A DNA stretch of 64,000 nucleotides from JBBROS01 sp963792675 (GTDB taxonomy: Bacteria; Pseudomonadota; Alphaproteobacteria; Acetobacterales; Acetobacteraceae), in NCBI GenBank assembly GCA_963792675.1, contig CAWBWT010000003.1, forward strand, positions 1-64,000. The letters run 5' to 3'. The position numbers and the translations under genes were made by a program. Shown one piece after another: positions 9,822 through 19,229 of the stretch (positions are counted from its first letter, which is position 1; each line of letters begins with the position of its first letter). The notes below the pieces were generated by a model. It saw only the letters and a list, made by a program, of their open reading frames with translations, ran no database searches and was not told the origin of the DNA.

Positions 9822-11184
9822 ATGCTGCGGCCTCGTCGCGGGACTTAGCCTCCAGCTTCTCGCGGCCGCAGTTACGCATCAAGCGCGAGCGCAGACAGGC
9901 TCGCCGTTTCGCTACGATGACGACGTGTCCGCCTATGCAGCGCCGGGCGCTCGCGTCAGCCTGTACGGCGACCTCAAATACGTGCCGATCGGCGCGGACG
10001 GATACCTCTCGTTCGGAGCAGATTTACGGGAGCGGGTCGAGGTCAATAGCAACGCCTTGCTCGGCTACAGAACCAAGGGCGCGAACGCGTACGACTTGCA
10101 TCGGCTGTTGGTCTATGCCGATGCGCAACACGACACTGTTCGCGTGTTCATCCAACTCGGCAACCAGACAGAGGCGGGACGAGCGCTCGGACCGCTCCCG
10201 ACCGACATAGATCGCGGTGACCTTGCGCAAGGCTTCATCGACGATGCGTTCGCGCTTGGTCCGGGCAAACTGACGGTCCGCGGCGGCCGCTTCGAGATGG
10301 CTTATGACGAGGGCGCGTTGATCGGCTTGCGGGATGGGCCAAACGTAAGGCAGGTCTGGGATGGCTTCCAGTCGTTCTACGTCCTGCCCAACGCGCGGAT
10401 CGACGCCTTCGTCGTCAAGCCGGTGAATGTCAGCCCAGGCTATTTCGACGACCGCACGCTGGCCGGGCAGACGCTCTGGGGCGTGCATGTTTCGGCATCC
10501 CCTGCGTTTCTCGCGCCGGTCAAGCTGACCGCGTTCTACTACGGCAATACCATGCCGAACGTCGCGTTCTATCCGCAGTCGGGCAAGGAGCGGACGCATA
10601 CGATCGGGCTTCGCCTGCTCGCGTCGGAGGGCGGGCTGGACGGTTCGATCGGCGGGATTGGGCAGGTGGGCACGCTGGCTGCAAAGAACGTTGTGGCCTG
10701 GGCCGCGCATGCCGATGCCGGTTGGACGCTGAACGCAGCGTGGACGCCGCGGTTGGGGGTTCGCACGGACATTCTGAGTGGCGGCAGCGGGGGCAGTACC
10801 GTTCACACATTCAACGCGCTCTACCCGAACTACGCATATTCGACCGAAGCAACGATCGAGGCGCCGGCCAATTTGATCCAAGTCGGTGGCACGCTCGCCC
10901 TGCATCCGATCAAGTCCGTGACGGTCAACTACACGCTGGAAGGGCTGTGGCGATACAGCGTGAATGACGCATTCTACGCCGCGCCGACCTTTGCGCTGGT
11001 CGTGCCGAACGGCAGTTCGCGACGCTTCTCCGGCATCGAACAGCAAGTCGAGGCGACATGGCAGATCAACAAGTTCCTGAACCTGACCGCGGCCTACGTC
11101 CATTTCGAGCCAGGGACGTTCCTGCGCTCGGCCCATGCCCGATCGCAGGATTTCGGCATGGTGGAAATTTCGGTGCATCTTTGA
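9802..11184 (+). CDS. Alginate-export-family outer membrane channel
   Basis: Read from GTG 9802, this gives a signal peptide (MTLRRSRCCGLVAGLSLQLL, cleavage near ARAQ) and a beta-barrel of about 430 residues. Alternating aromatic and polar strands and the ends RERVEVNSNALLG and DFGMVEISVHL resemble the alginate_exp porin family. A start at 9760 would remove the typical signal-peptide start and overlap the ABM gene by 62 nt; GTG 9802 overlaps by 20 nt. It probably takes up a small aromatic or related substrate in the outer membrane. The substrate cannot be read from sequence. Confidence 0.8.
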   Translation: MTLRRSRCCGLVAGLSLQLLAAAVTHQARAQTGSPFRYDDDVSAYAAPGARVSLYGDLKYVPIGADGYLSFGADLRERVEVNSNALLGYRTKGANAYDLHRLLVYADAQHDTVRVFIQLGNQTEAGRALGPLPTDIDRGDLAQGFIDDAFALGPGKLTVRGGRFEMAYDEGALIGLRDGPNVRQVWDGFQSFYVLPNARIDAFVVKPVNVSPGYFDDRTLAGQTLWGVHVSASPAFLAPVKLTAFYYGNTMPNVAFYPQSGKERTHTIGLRLLASEGGLDGSIGGIGQVGTLAAKNVVAWAAHADAGWTLNAAWTPRLGVRTDILSGGSGGSTVHTFNALYPNYAYSTEATIEAPANLIQVGGTLALHPIKSVTVNYTLEGLWRYSVNDAFYAAPTFALVVPNGSSRRFSGIEQQVEATWQINKFLNLTAAYVHFEPGTFLRSAHARSQDFGMVEISVHL

Positions 11185-11252
11185 CGTCGGGTAGCATCTT
11201 GCATGATCCGGTCGCTGCCCATCAGCCGCGGCTCATCAGAGGAGGAGACGGC

Positions 11253-11813
11253 ATGGCGCATCTGACATTCTGTGCACTATCCGGCAGCCTGCGTCGCGGA
11301 TCGTACAACACCGCCGCCCTGCGCGCCGCCGCGGAGGCTGCTCCGGACGACGTCTCCATCGTTGAGGCAGGCCTCGCAGAAATTCCGCTCTATAACGAGG
11401 ATTTCAAAGCCGCGGGTTTCCCACCCGCCGTTACCCGCCTGCAGCGCGCGATCGCTTCCGCCGACGCGGTGCTGATCGCGACCCCGGAATACAACTACTC
11501 GGTACCCGGCGTGCTCAAGAACGCGATCGACTGGGTGTCGCGGACGGACCCGCAGCCATTCGCCAACAAACCCGTGGCCATCATGGGTGCAAGCCCCGGC
11601 GCGCTCGGCACGGCGCGCGCGCAGTATGACCTGCGCAAGATGTTCGTCTACCTGGACGCGCATCTGCTCAACAAGCCCGAGGTCATGATCGGCGCCGCTC
11701 ACACGCGCTTCGACGCGGATGGCAAGCTGACCGATGAGGCTACCCGGAAATTCGTGGCCAGTCTCGTGACCGCGCTGCGGGACTGGACCCATCGCCTTCA
11801 GGCGAGCGCCTGA
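11253..11813 (+). CDS. NADPH-dependent FMN reductase
   Basis: 186 residues, preceded by GGAGGAG. The FMN-phosphate loop GSLRRGSYN lies at residues 8-16. The family signature PEYNYSVPGVLKNAIDWVSR follows, then GASPGALGTARAQ, as in flavodoxin-like NAD(P)H:FMN or quinone reductases. Its stop overlaps the start of the hydroquinone reductase gene (TGATG), so translation is coupled. A role supplying reduced flavin or reducing quinones in this cluster is inferred. Confidence 0.88.
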   Translation: MAHLTFCALSGSLRRGSYNTAALRAAAEAAPDDVSIVEAGLAEIPLYNEDFKAAGFPPAVTRLQRAIASADAVLIATPEYNYSVPGVLKNAIDWVSRTDPQPFANKPVAIMGASPGALGTARAQYDLRKMFVYLDAHLLNKPEVMIGAAHTRFDADGKLTDEATRKFVASLVTALRDWTHRLQASA

Positions 11814-12781
11814 TGGGCCAACTCGTCGCCGGCAAGTGGACCAACGCCGACAGGGCCGCCCCGACGCTGGGAGGCGCGTTTGCGCGGCCGCAGGCGGTTT
11901 TTAACGGCAGGATCGAGCGCGGTGGCCGGTTTCCGCCGCAGGCCGGTCGCTACCATCTCTACGTCTCGCTAGCCTGCCCCTGGGCGCACCGAACGCTGAT
12001 CTTCCGCCGGCTGAAACGGCTCAAATCGAAGATCGGCTTGTCCGTCACCCATTGGCTCATGGCCGATGAAGGCTGGACGTTCGCGCAAGGAGACCGCGTC
12101 ATCCCGGACCCGTTCGGTGCCCACGCGTTGCACGAGATCTACACCCGTGCGGACGCAAACTACACCGGCCGGGTCAGCGTCCCGGTGCTCTGGGACACGG
12201 TGGAGAACACAATCGTCAGCAATGAGTTTGCCGACATCATTCGCATGTTCAACAGCGAGTTCGACGCGGTCGGCGCCCAGGGCGAAGACTACTATCCCGA
12301 ATTCAAACGCGCCGAGATCGACGCGCTCAACGAACGCATTTATGCGACCGTCAACAACGGCGTCTACAAAGCTGGATTTGCCAAGACGCAGGAGGCGCAC
12401 GACACCGCAAGCGCCGCCTTGTTCGAGACCCTCGATTGGCTCGAAGCAAGGCTTTCCCGGCAACCCTACCTGACCGGCGGCTCCATCACAGAAGCCGATT
12501 GGCGGCTGTTCACGACGCTCATCAGGTTCGACGCCGTCTATCACGGGCACTTCAAATGCAACGTCCGGCGTCTCGTGGACTACCCCGCACTCTTACGTCT
12601 GACCCGGTCGTTGTACCAGGTTCCCGGTGTCGCAGAGACGGTCGATTTCGGGCACATAAAGCGCCACTACTATCTCAGCCATCCATGGCTCGACCCCACC
12701 GGGATCGTGCCAGCAGGACCCAGGCAGGACTTCTCGCAACCCCAGATCGCCCAGAATTTCAAATCGGAGAGCCGGACATGA
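11813..12781 (+). CDS. Glutathionyl-hydroquinone reductase (YqjG-like)
   Basis: 322 residues. The active-site ACPWAHR motif carries the Cys used to reduce glutathionyl-hydroquinones. GST N- and C-terminal domains follow, with TIVSNEFADIIRMFNSEFD and YLTGGSITEADWRLFTTLIR typical of this class (EC 1.8.5.7 family). It overlaps the FMN reductase by one base and the VOC gene by four (ATGA), making a tight operon. Confidence 0.92.
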   Translation: MGQLVAGKWTNADRAAPTLGGAFARPQAVFNGRIERGGRFPPQAGRYHLYVSLACPWAHRTLIFRRLKRLKSKIGLSVTHWLMADEGWTFAQGDRVIPDPFGAHALHEIYTRADANYTGRVSVPVLWDTVENTIVSNEFADIIRMFNSEFDAVGAQGEDYYPEFKRAEIDALNERIYATVNNGVYKAGFAKTQEAHDTASAALFETLDWLEARLSRQPYLTGGSITEADWRLFTTLIRFDAVYHGHFKCNVRRLVDYPALLRLTRSLYQVPGVAETVDFGHIKRHYYLSHPWLDPTGIVPAGPRQDFSQPQIAQNFKSESRT

Positions 12782-13533
12782 GCGCGGACGCGGAAGCTGC
12801 TGGCCGTCTGCCGAGGATGGTAGGATTGAATCACATCGCGCTCGAGGTCGGCGACGTCGAGGCCGCGCTGGTTTTTTATGGGCAGATCTTCGAGATCCGT
12901 CTGCGAGGCCGAGCCGACGATGCGGCGTTCATCGATTTGGGCGACCAATTCATTGCGTTAATGCAGGGCCCCGTGCGCGCCGCCCCCGGCCATCGGCATT
13001 TCGGCCTGGTGGTGGACGACTGCTCGATCGTGCGGTCCTTGGTCGAGAAGGCTGGGGCGACACTGTTGGATGGGCCGTTCCTCGACTTCCTCGATCCATG
13101 GGGCAATCGTATCGAGGTTGTCCGTTGCTGGAGTATTGCGTTTCGGTTCTCTTGGCAAATATTAGGATTTGTTTGCCCAGGTACAATTCACCAATGGTTC
13201 GGAGCGGCACGCATACATGGCGTTCGAGGCGCTCACGCCGGCTGCAAACGTCTCTTGCAACTTGGCCAGGTCGACGCTCAGCGTCACGATTGGCCTGTCG
13301 AAGCCAGTCAAAGCGTTGACCATCTGAAGCAGTTGCTGATCGAGAACGGCTTCTGCATCCGAGCGCTGGCGCCACACTCGGCCGCTCGGCTGGTTTCCCG
13401 GCATGCGCCGCCGACCGCGGTGATCGGACGGTCGAAGCTGAGGGCCTTCAGAGAGGCCACGAAATCAGAGCCGTTGCCGGCGAATGAAGAAAAAGGCCCG
13501 CCTGCGAACAGGCAGACAGGCGGGCCTTCGTAA
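12778..13533 (+). pseudogene. VOC-family protein with a disrupted 3' end
   Basis: The first ~115 residues are a normal glyoxalase-fold (VOC) protein: VGLNHIALEVGDVEAALVFY, then HRHFGLVVDD and FLDPWGNRIEVV. Related proteins end soon after the EVV strand, but here the frame runs on for another ~130 codons without recognisable sequence. The coding junction lies near 13120-13130, so the natural end was probably lost by a small deletion or rearrangement. A truncated VOC domain may still be made. It is the last gene of the LysR-linked operon. Confidence 0.65.
13493..13528 (-). terminator. Rho-independent terminator-like hairpin
   Basis: A perfect 12-bp stem, AAGGCCCGCCTG/CAGGCGGGCCTT, with a 12-base loop. 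On the minus strand it is followed by a T-rich run (TTTTTCTTC), so it would stop transcription coming leftward from the 13.5-13.9 kb region. On the plus strand it lacks a T tail. Confidence 0.65.
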
Positions 13534-13882
13534 CAAACACCTCAGGATTGAACCGGATCGTGGGTATCAAGAGCCACGGCCACCCGCCTCGCCATTGTAG
13601 GTAGCCTGGCGTGCGCTCTGATCCAATCCATGAACGAACGTAAAGCGTCACCTTGCGTAACGATGTCGCAATAATCGCTGACACCTGTTTCCAGGCCGAT
13701 CCTCCGTATCCGCGGACGTCAGCTCGTAACCTCTGCGCGGTCATCGCCCGGTTCTCCGTGCGCTGATCAGATCGCGTCGGAGATGACGAGCTTCGTGCCG
13801 CAGAGGCCGCCCCGGCTATGGTTGAGCAACCAGCGGGTGTTCCGAAGGCGACACCCATAAGGGCGGATGCTACGTTCCTGAC
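13534..13882 (-). other. Possible gene remnant, no intact gene
   Basis: On the minus strand one frame between about 13680 and 13560 reads CDIVTQGDALRSFMDWIRAH and then ARLPTMARRVAVALDTHD. This is protein-like and resembles the tail of a LysR regulator (the FxDWL-type end). It sits just upstream of the minus-strand terminator, which supports a former gene. No start or full domain is present. The overlapping longer frame is not convincing. Confidence 0.35.
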
Positions 13883-14077
13883 ATGGCAGCCAAACACTCC
13901 CGTCACATCGCCCTGACCGGCCCGCTCGCGCAGTATGTTGAACGCCAGGTGTTAGCGGGTGAGTATGCATCTGCGAGTGAGATGATCCGTGCAGCCCTTC
14001 GCCTGCTAATCGAGCGCGACCAGGTCAGGGCAAAGCCCGCCAGCAACTCCGGTTCAAAAACCGGGGCACGTCCATGA
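13883..14077 (+). CDS. ParD-like ribbon-helix-helix protein, copy 2
   Basis: 64 residues. It contains LAQYVERQVLAGEYASASEM and IRAALRLLIERDQ, a clear ParD-type RHH region, with a short charged tail. It is related to the protein at 921-1157. No ParE gene follows; its stop overlaps the ATG of the kinase gene (ATGA, 14074-14077), exactly as in copy 1. Function as an antitoxin is doubtful; coupling to the kinase is what the sequence shows. Confidence 0.75.
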   Translation: MAAKHSRHIALTGPLAQYVERQVLAGEYASASEMIRAALRLLIERDQVRAKPASNSGSKTGARP

Positions 14078-16137
14078 TGCCACCCGATGCCGCTCCCACG
14101 AGCAAGCCGCCCCGCCCGGCGAGCGAGGCCAGCCATGCGGCGCTGGGCCAGTACGACATCCTGGACACACCACCGGAACAGGGGTTTGACGACATCGTCC
14201 TGCTGGCGTCCAGGGCGTGCGAGACGCCCGTGGCTTTGGTGAGCCTCGTTGCGAGCGACCGGCAATGGTTCAAGGCCCGGATCGGCTTCCCGACGTGCCA
14301 AACTCCCCTGAGTTAGTCGGTCTGCGCCCTGGCATTGCAGCAAGCCGAGACGTTCGTTATTCCGGACCTAAGGCTGGATGAGCGCACGAAGGACAATGCC
14401 CTCGTCCTCCAAACACCCTTCATACGGTTCTATGCAGGCGCCCTGCTTCGCTCCCCCGAAGGCACCCCCTTCGGGACGCTCTGCGTCATAGACACCGCGC
14501 CCCGGCCCGAGGGCTTGACCGCTGTGCAGCGGACCAGCCTGGAAGCGTTGGCCCGGCAGGTCATGGCACAGTTGGAACTACGCCGGTTGCTCGCGCTACA
14601 AGACCAAAAGGTTGAGGAGCGCACCCGCGAGCGGGACCGCACATGGCGGTTGTCGCAGGATCTGCTTGTCGTGGCGGGCACGGACGGCACACTGAGGGCC
14701 GTCAACGGGACCTGGACGGACCTGCTCGGTTGGCAGGAGGACGAGTTGGTGGGCAGGCCTTTCACCGAGTTCACCCATCCCGAGGACCTGGATGCGACCT
14801 TGGCCGTGTTTGCCGACATCTTCGAGGCCCCGCTGACCCGCTCCTACGAATTCCGGCTGCGTCACAAGGACGGCACGTATCGCTGGTTCGCCTGGACCGG
14901 TGCGTTCGAGGACGGGAAGGTTTATGCAAACGGGCGGCACACGACAGCGAGGCGTGAGCAAGCACAGGCCCTCGCACGGGCCGAGGAACAGCTCCGGCAA
15001 TCGCAGAAAATGGAAGCGGTCGGCCAGCTCACGGGCGGCTTGGCGCACGACTTCAACAATCTGCTGGCTGGCATCTCAGGAAGCTTGGAGTTGATGCAGG
15101 CCCGCGTGGCGCAGGGACGGATCAACGACCTCGGACGCTACCTTGTCGCGGCCCAGGGTGCGGCCAGGCGGGCCGCCGCGCTGACACACCGACTGCTGGC
15201 CTTCTCGCGCCGGCAGACGTTGGACCCCCGACACACGGACATGAACCGGCTGGTCACCGGGATGCAGGAGCTGATTGAGCGCACGACGGGGCCGGAGGTG
15301 GCGGTGGCGCCGGTCTTGGGCGTGGAGCTGTGGACCACGCTGGTGGACCCGGGCCAGCTTGAGAGCGCGCTGCTGAACCTGTGCATCAACGCGCGCGACG
15401 CGATGCCGGACGGCGGCCAGATCACCATCGAGACGGCCAACCGCTGGCTGGGCGAGCGAGCGGCGCGCGAGCGGGACATGCCGCCGGGGCAGTATGTGTC
15501 GCTGTGCGTGTCCGACAACGGCACCGGCATGGCGCCGGACGTGGTCGCCCGCGCCTTCGACCCCTTCTTCACCACCAAGCCCATCGGCCGGGGCACGGGC
15601 TTGGGCCTGTCAATGGTGTACGGCTTCGCCCGGCAGTCCGGCGGCCAGGTCCGCATCTACTCCGAGATCGGGCAGGGCACGACGGTTTGCCTTTACCTGC
15701 CCCGCCATGCCGGAGAGGCAGAGGCGCCTAAGGACGTAGCCGAGCTGACCAGCGCCCCGCATGCCGGCCGGGGCGAAACGGTGCTTGTGGTGGACGACGA
15801 ACCGACGGTGCGGATGCTGGTCACGGAGGTTCTGGAGGAACTGGGCTACACGGCCATCGAGGCGACTGATGGCGCGGCGGCGCTGCGGATCGTGCAATCC
15901 GGTGCCCGCATCGACCTACTGGTGACGGATGTGGGCCTGCCCGGCGGCATGAACGGACGGCAGATGGCGGATGCTGCGCGGGTAGCGCGGCCTGGCCTCA
16001 AGGTGCTGTTCATCACGGGCTATGCCGAGAACGCCGTGCTGAGCCACGGACACCTTGAGCCGGGGATGCACGTCATACCGAAGCCGTTCGCGATGGAGGC
16101 GCTCGCAGGGCGGGTCAGGGAACTCATCGTCGGATAG
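14074..16137 (+). pseudogene. GAF-PAS hybrid histidine kinase/response regulator with one in-frame TAG
   Basis: One continuous frame of 688 codons is broken only by TAG at codon 81 (14314-14316), in CETPLS[Q]SVCA-like sequence where related proteins would be expected to have Gln. Domains: GAF (residues ~20-160), PAS (~190-290), HisKA with phospho-acceptor His near 325 (LAHDFNN), HATPase_c (NLCINARDAM; GTGLGLSMVYGF) and a receiver (VLVVDDEPTV; DLLVTDVGLPGG). There is no transmembrane segment, so it should be cytoplasmic. An internal start after the stop could give a 600-residue PAS-HK-REC protein. The final ~300 bp before 16433 hold nothing recognisable. Confidence 0.8.
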
Positions 16138-16432
16138 ACGAGAGACGCGAACGGGTGTGAAAGCGGCAGTCCGACAAACGAAACCTGGTGGACAGCGGCA
16201 GGTCCTACCCAGGCTGAGTTTGCTCGCCGGCGGTGCGGCCGGGTCAGCGTAACCGTATCAATCGCTGCCATTCATCGCCGATCGTGCACAGCAGGGCGCC
16301 AGCACGTTACGATATGGCGAGACCTCAACCACCAGGCACGGGACCGTCAACTGCTTCTACCGCAAGCTGGTGGACGTAGCGGCCCCACTCGGTCCGGATC
16401 CGGCCACCTGCTCCTCGCAACGTCAGCCGAAG

Positions 16433-17359
16433 CTATTGAAACAGGAATCCGAGAGCGACCCGCCACCCTGGCACGGTCAGGAATGACAGCAGCAAGCCGA
16501 ACGCCACCATGGCGGTAATCACGCGCCGATCGAGGCCGTGCTGCAGGGCGACGATGGATGCGCCGATTTGCGGTCCCATCGCGGTCTCGAACAAGCCAAC
16601 CTCGAGCGAACGTCCGTGCAAGCCGAGCGCCACGCTGCCCCCGAGTAGCACCAAAGGTGCCGCGATCAACTTGAACGCCAGCCCAAGAGCGAGGGGCCGG
16701 GCGACATCGGAAGCGCTTCCCAGGCGAAGCTGGGCGCCGACCGACATCAGCGCGAGGGGGACGACGATGCTGCCGAGTGACCGGGCGAGTTCCGACAGCG
16801 GCGGCGGCAGCCCGAACGGCAGCAGAATCACCGTGGCCAGGAGCGCCAGGAAAGGCGGGTAGGAGGATAGGACGCGAAGCGCGCGGCGCGCCGCTTGCCC
16901 AAGCGGCTCATGCCGCGCCAGCCGGCCGTAGGCCAGCGCGACCGCCACGCCGAGCGTGTTCAGGACGAGGTAGGTGCCGAGCTGATCCATCACCATCCCG
17001 GTCGCCAGGTGTTCCGACCCGTAGAACGCGGCGATCATCGGCAGGCCCACGAACGAGGTGTTGGCGAGGCCGCCGCACAGCATCAGCGCGCCGGTCGTTC
17101 CGGGCTCGAGACGCATGATCCGACCCGCGGTCACGAAGACGACGAAGCCTAAGGCGAACATCAGCCAGGGCAGCGCCACGGGCAACAGCATGTCGCGGCT
17201 CCAGTGCACGTCGCCAAGCTGCGCCAGGGTCAATGCCGGCAGGCCGACATTGATGACGACGGCGTTCAGCGCCGTGTGACCGCCTTCTGGCAGCCGCCCG
17301 GATCCGCGCAACGCGGCGCCTGCCAGGAGACAGACCAGAAGCAGCAGCACATGCGCCAT
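16433..17359 (-). CDS. AEC-family (auxin efflux carrier-like) transporter
   Basis: 308 residues from ATG 17359, nearly all hydrophobic with about ten membrane helices. NAVVINVGLPALTLAQL at the N-terminus, GGLANTSFVGLPMIAAFYG in the middle and TAMGPQIGASIVALQHGLD near the C-terminus are typical of the AEC/malate permease family. The substrate is probably an organic acid, but this is only inferred. It is 20 bp downstream of an SDR gene on the same strand. Confidence 0.85.
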   Translation of the reverse strand: MAHVLLLLVCLLAGAALRGSGRLPEGGHTALNAVVINVGLPALTLAQLGDVHWSRDMLLPVALPWLMFALGFVVFVTAGRIMRLEPGTTGALMLCGGLANTSFVGLPMIAAFYGSEHLATGMVMDQLGTYLVLNTLGVAVALAYGRLARHEPLGQAARRALRVLSSYPPFLALLATVILLPFGLPPPLSELARSLGSIVVPLALMSVGAQLRLGSASDVARPLALGLAFKLIAAPLVLLGGSVALGLHGRSLEVGLFETAMGPQIGASIVALQHGLDRRVITAMVAFGLLLSFLTVPGWRVALGFLFQ

Positions 17360-17379
17360 GACAGCCTCCGGTGCAGTCG

Positions 17380-18183
17380 TCAGGCGATGGTGCGGCCGCC
17401 ATCGACAAACAGGTTGGCTCCGGTGATGTAGCTTCCGGCGTCGGAACACAGGAGAAGGGCGGCGCCGACCAGGTCACCGGGTCTGCCTAACCGAGCGGCC
17501 GGAATGCCCCGCACCAGCGCCTCGCCGTCGCGTGCGACCTGCGCCAGGTTGCGGCCGGTGACGATCACCCCGGGTGCGAGGGTGTTCGCGGTCACGCCCC
17601 GCGCGCCGAACTCGCGCGCGAGGTTCATCATCCAGCTGTGCTGCGCCGCCTTTGTGGCAGCGCAGACGTGCTTGGTCGGGCTCGGCCTGGCTTGCTGCGT
17701 GCTGCCGATGCCCAGCACCCGGCCCCAGCCGGCGGCCGCCATCGCGGGCACGATCGCCTGCACCAGTTCGAGTGGGGCCTTGAGGTTGACGGCCATCTGC
17801 CGATGGAAGCTGGCGCACGATATCGTCTCGAGCGGCTCCAGGTGTTCGATCGAGGCATTCAGCACCAGAATGTCGACGTGACCGAAGTCGGTCGCCACCC
17901 GCTCGGCCAACCGGCGCCCGGCATGCCGCTTGCCAAAGTCGGCGGAGTAGGCCGCGACACGGCGGCCCAGCCCGCTGATCTGGTCCACCGCGGCGTCGAC
18001 ATCATGCCATTCCTCTTCGCTGCCCCCATGGTGCAGGGCGATGGCGGCGCCCTGCTCGGCCATGGCAACCGCGATGGCGCGGCCGATGCCCCGGCGCCCG
18101 CCGGTGATGAGGGCTGTGCGCCCATCCAGCCGGAAAGCGGTCATGGCGCTCTCGGTCGCATACGAACTGATGTGCGTGTCCAT
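17380..18183 (-). CDS. SDR-family oxidoreductase lacking the catalytic Tyr
   Basis: 267 residues. The Rossmann motif TGGRRGIG and the NAS(I) strand are intact, as are Ser161 and Lys178 (ATKAAQ). The expected catalytic Tyr is Cys174 (codon TGC, 17662-17664; TAC would be Tyr). The C-terminal GANLFVDGGRTIA is normal. Without Tyr it may be inactive or may have another role. ATG 18183 is used; a later Met (residue 14) is possible. It is probably co-transcribed with the AEC transporter. Confidence 0.85.
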   Translation of the reverse strand: MDTHISSYATESAMTAFRLDGRTALITGGRRGIGRAIAVAMAEQGAAIALHHGGSEEEWHDVDAAVDQISGLGRRVAAYSADFGKRHAGRRLAERVATDFGHVDILVLNASIEHLEPLETISCASFHRQMAVNLKAPLELVQAIVPAMAAAGWGRVLGIGSTQQARPSPTKHVCAATKAAQHSWMMNLAREFGARGVTANTLAPGVIVTGRNLAQVARDGEALVRGIPAARLGRPGDLVGAALLLCSDAGSYITGANLFVDGGRTIA

Positions 18184-18304
18184 GGTCGGCGCTCCGTTCA
18201 GGGTCGCGAGCGGCCGCAGTCCGTGCTGAGCAGTTCTGCATTCCGCCCATCGTGCGTTCGGCTTGATCGAAGTCTTTGTCGCCGTCCTTGGCCCGGCGGA
18301 ACCG

Positions 18305-18535
18305 TCAGTCCCGGCGGGTGGCCCGAGCCGGGAGCTGAGCTGCGGCGGCATGAAGGTCGCGCCGCTCGGAGTGGCCCATCGATTGTCGGGCGACGAACTC
18401 GATCTGCTCGGCGCGCTGGCGAGCCAGCGCCCGGGCCGGCCAACACAGCACCAGCTTCCAGGTCTGCTGCATCCGGAGCAGGCGGTTGGACCGGAGAGGC
18501 TGGACGCGACGGTCAGCGTGAAGCGAAGTCGACAT
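18305..18535 (-). CDS. Small hypothetical protein
   Basis: 76 codons, rich in Arg, Ala and Gln (RQRAEQIEFVARQSMGHSER). It has no recognised domain, signal peptide or membrane segment. It lies upstream of the SDR gene on the same strand. It could be real or a chance frame in high-GC DNA. Confidence 0.3.
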   Translation of the reverse strand: MSTSLHADRRVQPLRSNRLLRMQQTWKLVLCWPARALARQRAEQIEFVARQSMGHSERRDLHAAAAQLPARATRRD

Positions 18536-18643
18536 TGGGGATCTCCGTCCTGCGGGTCTGAAGGGGCGGCTACTGTCGCGTTCGCAGGGGCGCCGCAGAG
18601 GACGGGGATCGGCAACCCGCCTTCTGCAGCGACGACCGGGCGA

Positions 18644-18988
18644 TCACCCGTATTGGGGCGGCGTGCCAGCCTCCTGGTAGCTGGTGGACTCGACCGAGAT
18701 GGCACGGGCGGGTACGAGACCCCGCGGCAAGGAGCTCGCGGTCTCCACCAGAGTCTCGCTGCCCGGCGCGGGCTTGAGCTGCGCCAAGCTGGAGCGGCTG
18801 CCCAGGTTGTTCGCCGGCGCGGGATACTGCTCCGATCCCACGTCGACAGTCGGGAGCCCGCCATGAGCCGTTTGCGAGGTGGCTTGGAACACCCACGGCG
18901 CGCCGCCGCCCTCGCTCTCGGCCCAAGCCTGGCCAGACACCGAGCCCAGCGCCAGAACCGCCGCCGCAACGATAAGACGCTTGTTCAT
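18644..18988 (-). CDS. Small secreted protein of unknown function
   Basis: 114 residues with a clear Sec signal peptide (MNKRLIVAAAVLALGSVSGQ, cleavage after AWA). The mature part is about 90 residues, Ser/Pro/Gln-rich with no Cys. It probably sits in the periplasm. No domain is recognised. The 240 bp before the cyclase gene on the other strand make this a divergent pair. Confidence 0.65.
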   Translation of the reverse strand: MNKRLIVAAAVLALGSVSGQAWAESEGGGAPWVFQATSQTAHGGLPTVDVGSEQYPAPANNLGSRSSLAQLKPAPGSETLVETASSLPRGLVPARAISVESTSYQEAGTPPQYG

Positions 18989-19229
18989 GGTGCCCTCCAG
19001 CCGAACCGCCCTTCGGAGCCCCTGACACGGTGTCGCGGGATGTCCGATGACGATGAGCCTGAACTAGAGCCGCCAATGGCTTGCGCGCTGTGACCCCCCT
19101 CACATCGCTATGGGCCCGATTGACTGGATGATCGCGGCACGCTCCTCCCCTGCTCGTGCGTGCCGGACATTGCTCAAGCAATGGGAACGGCTTTAGGGTC
19201 TGACGGTCGTCCCTTTGCAGTGCTGTCAA

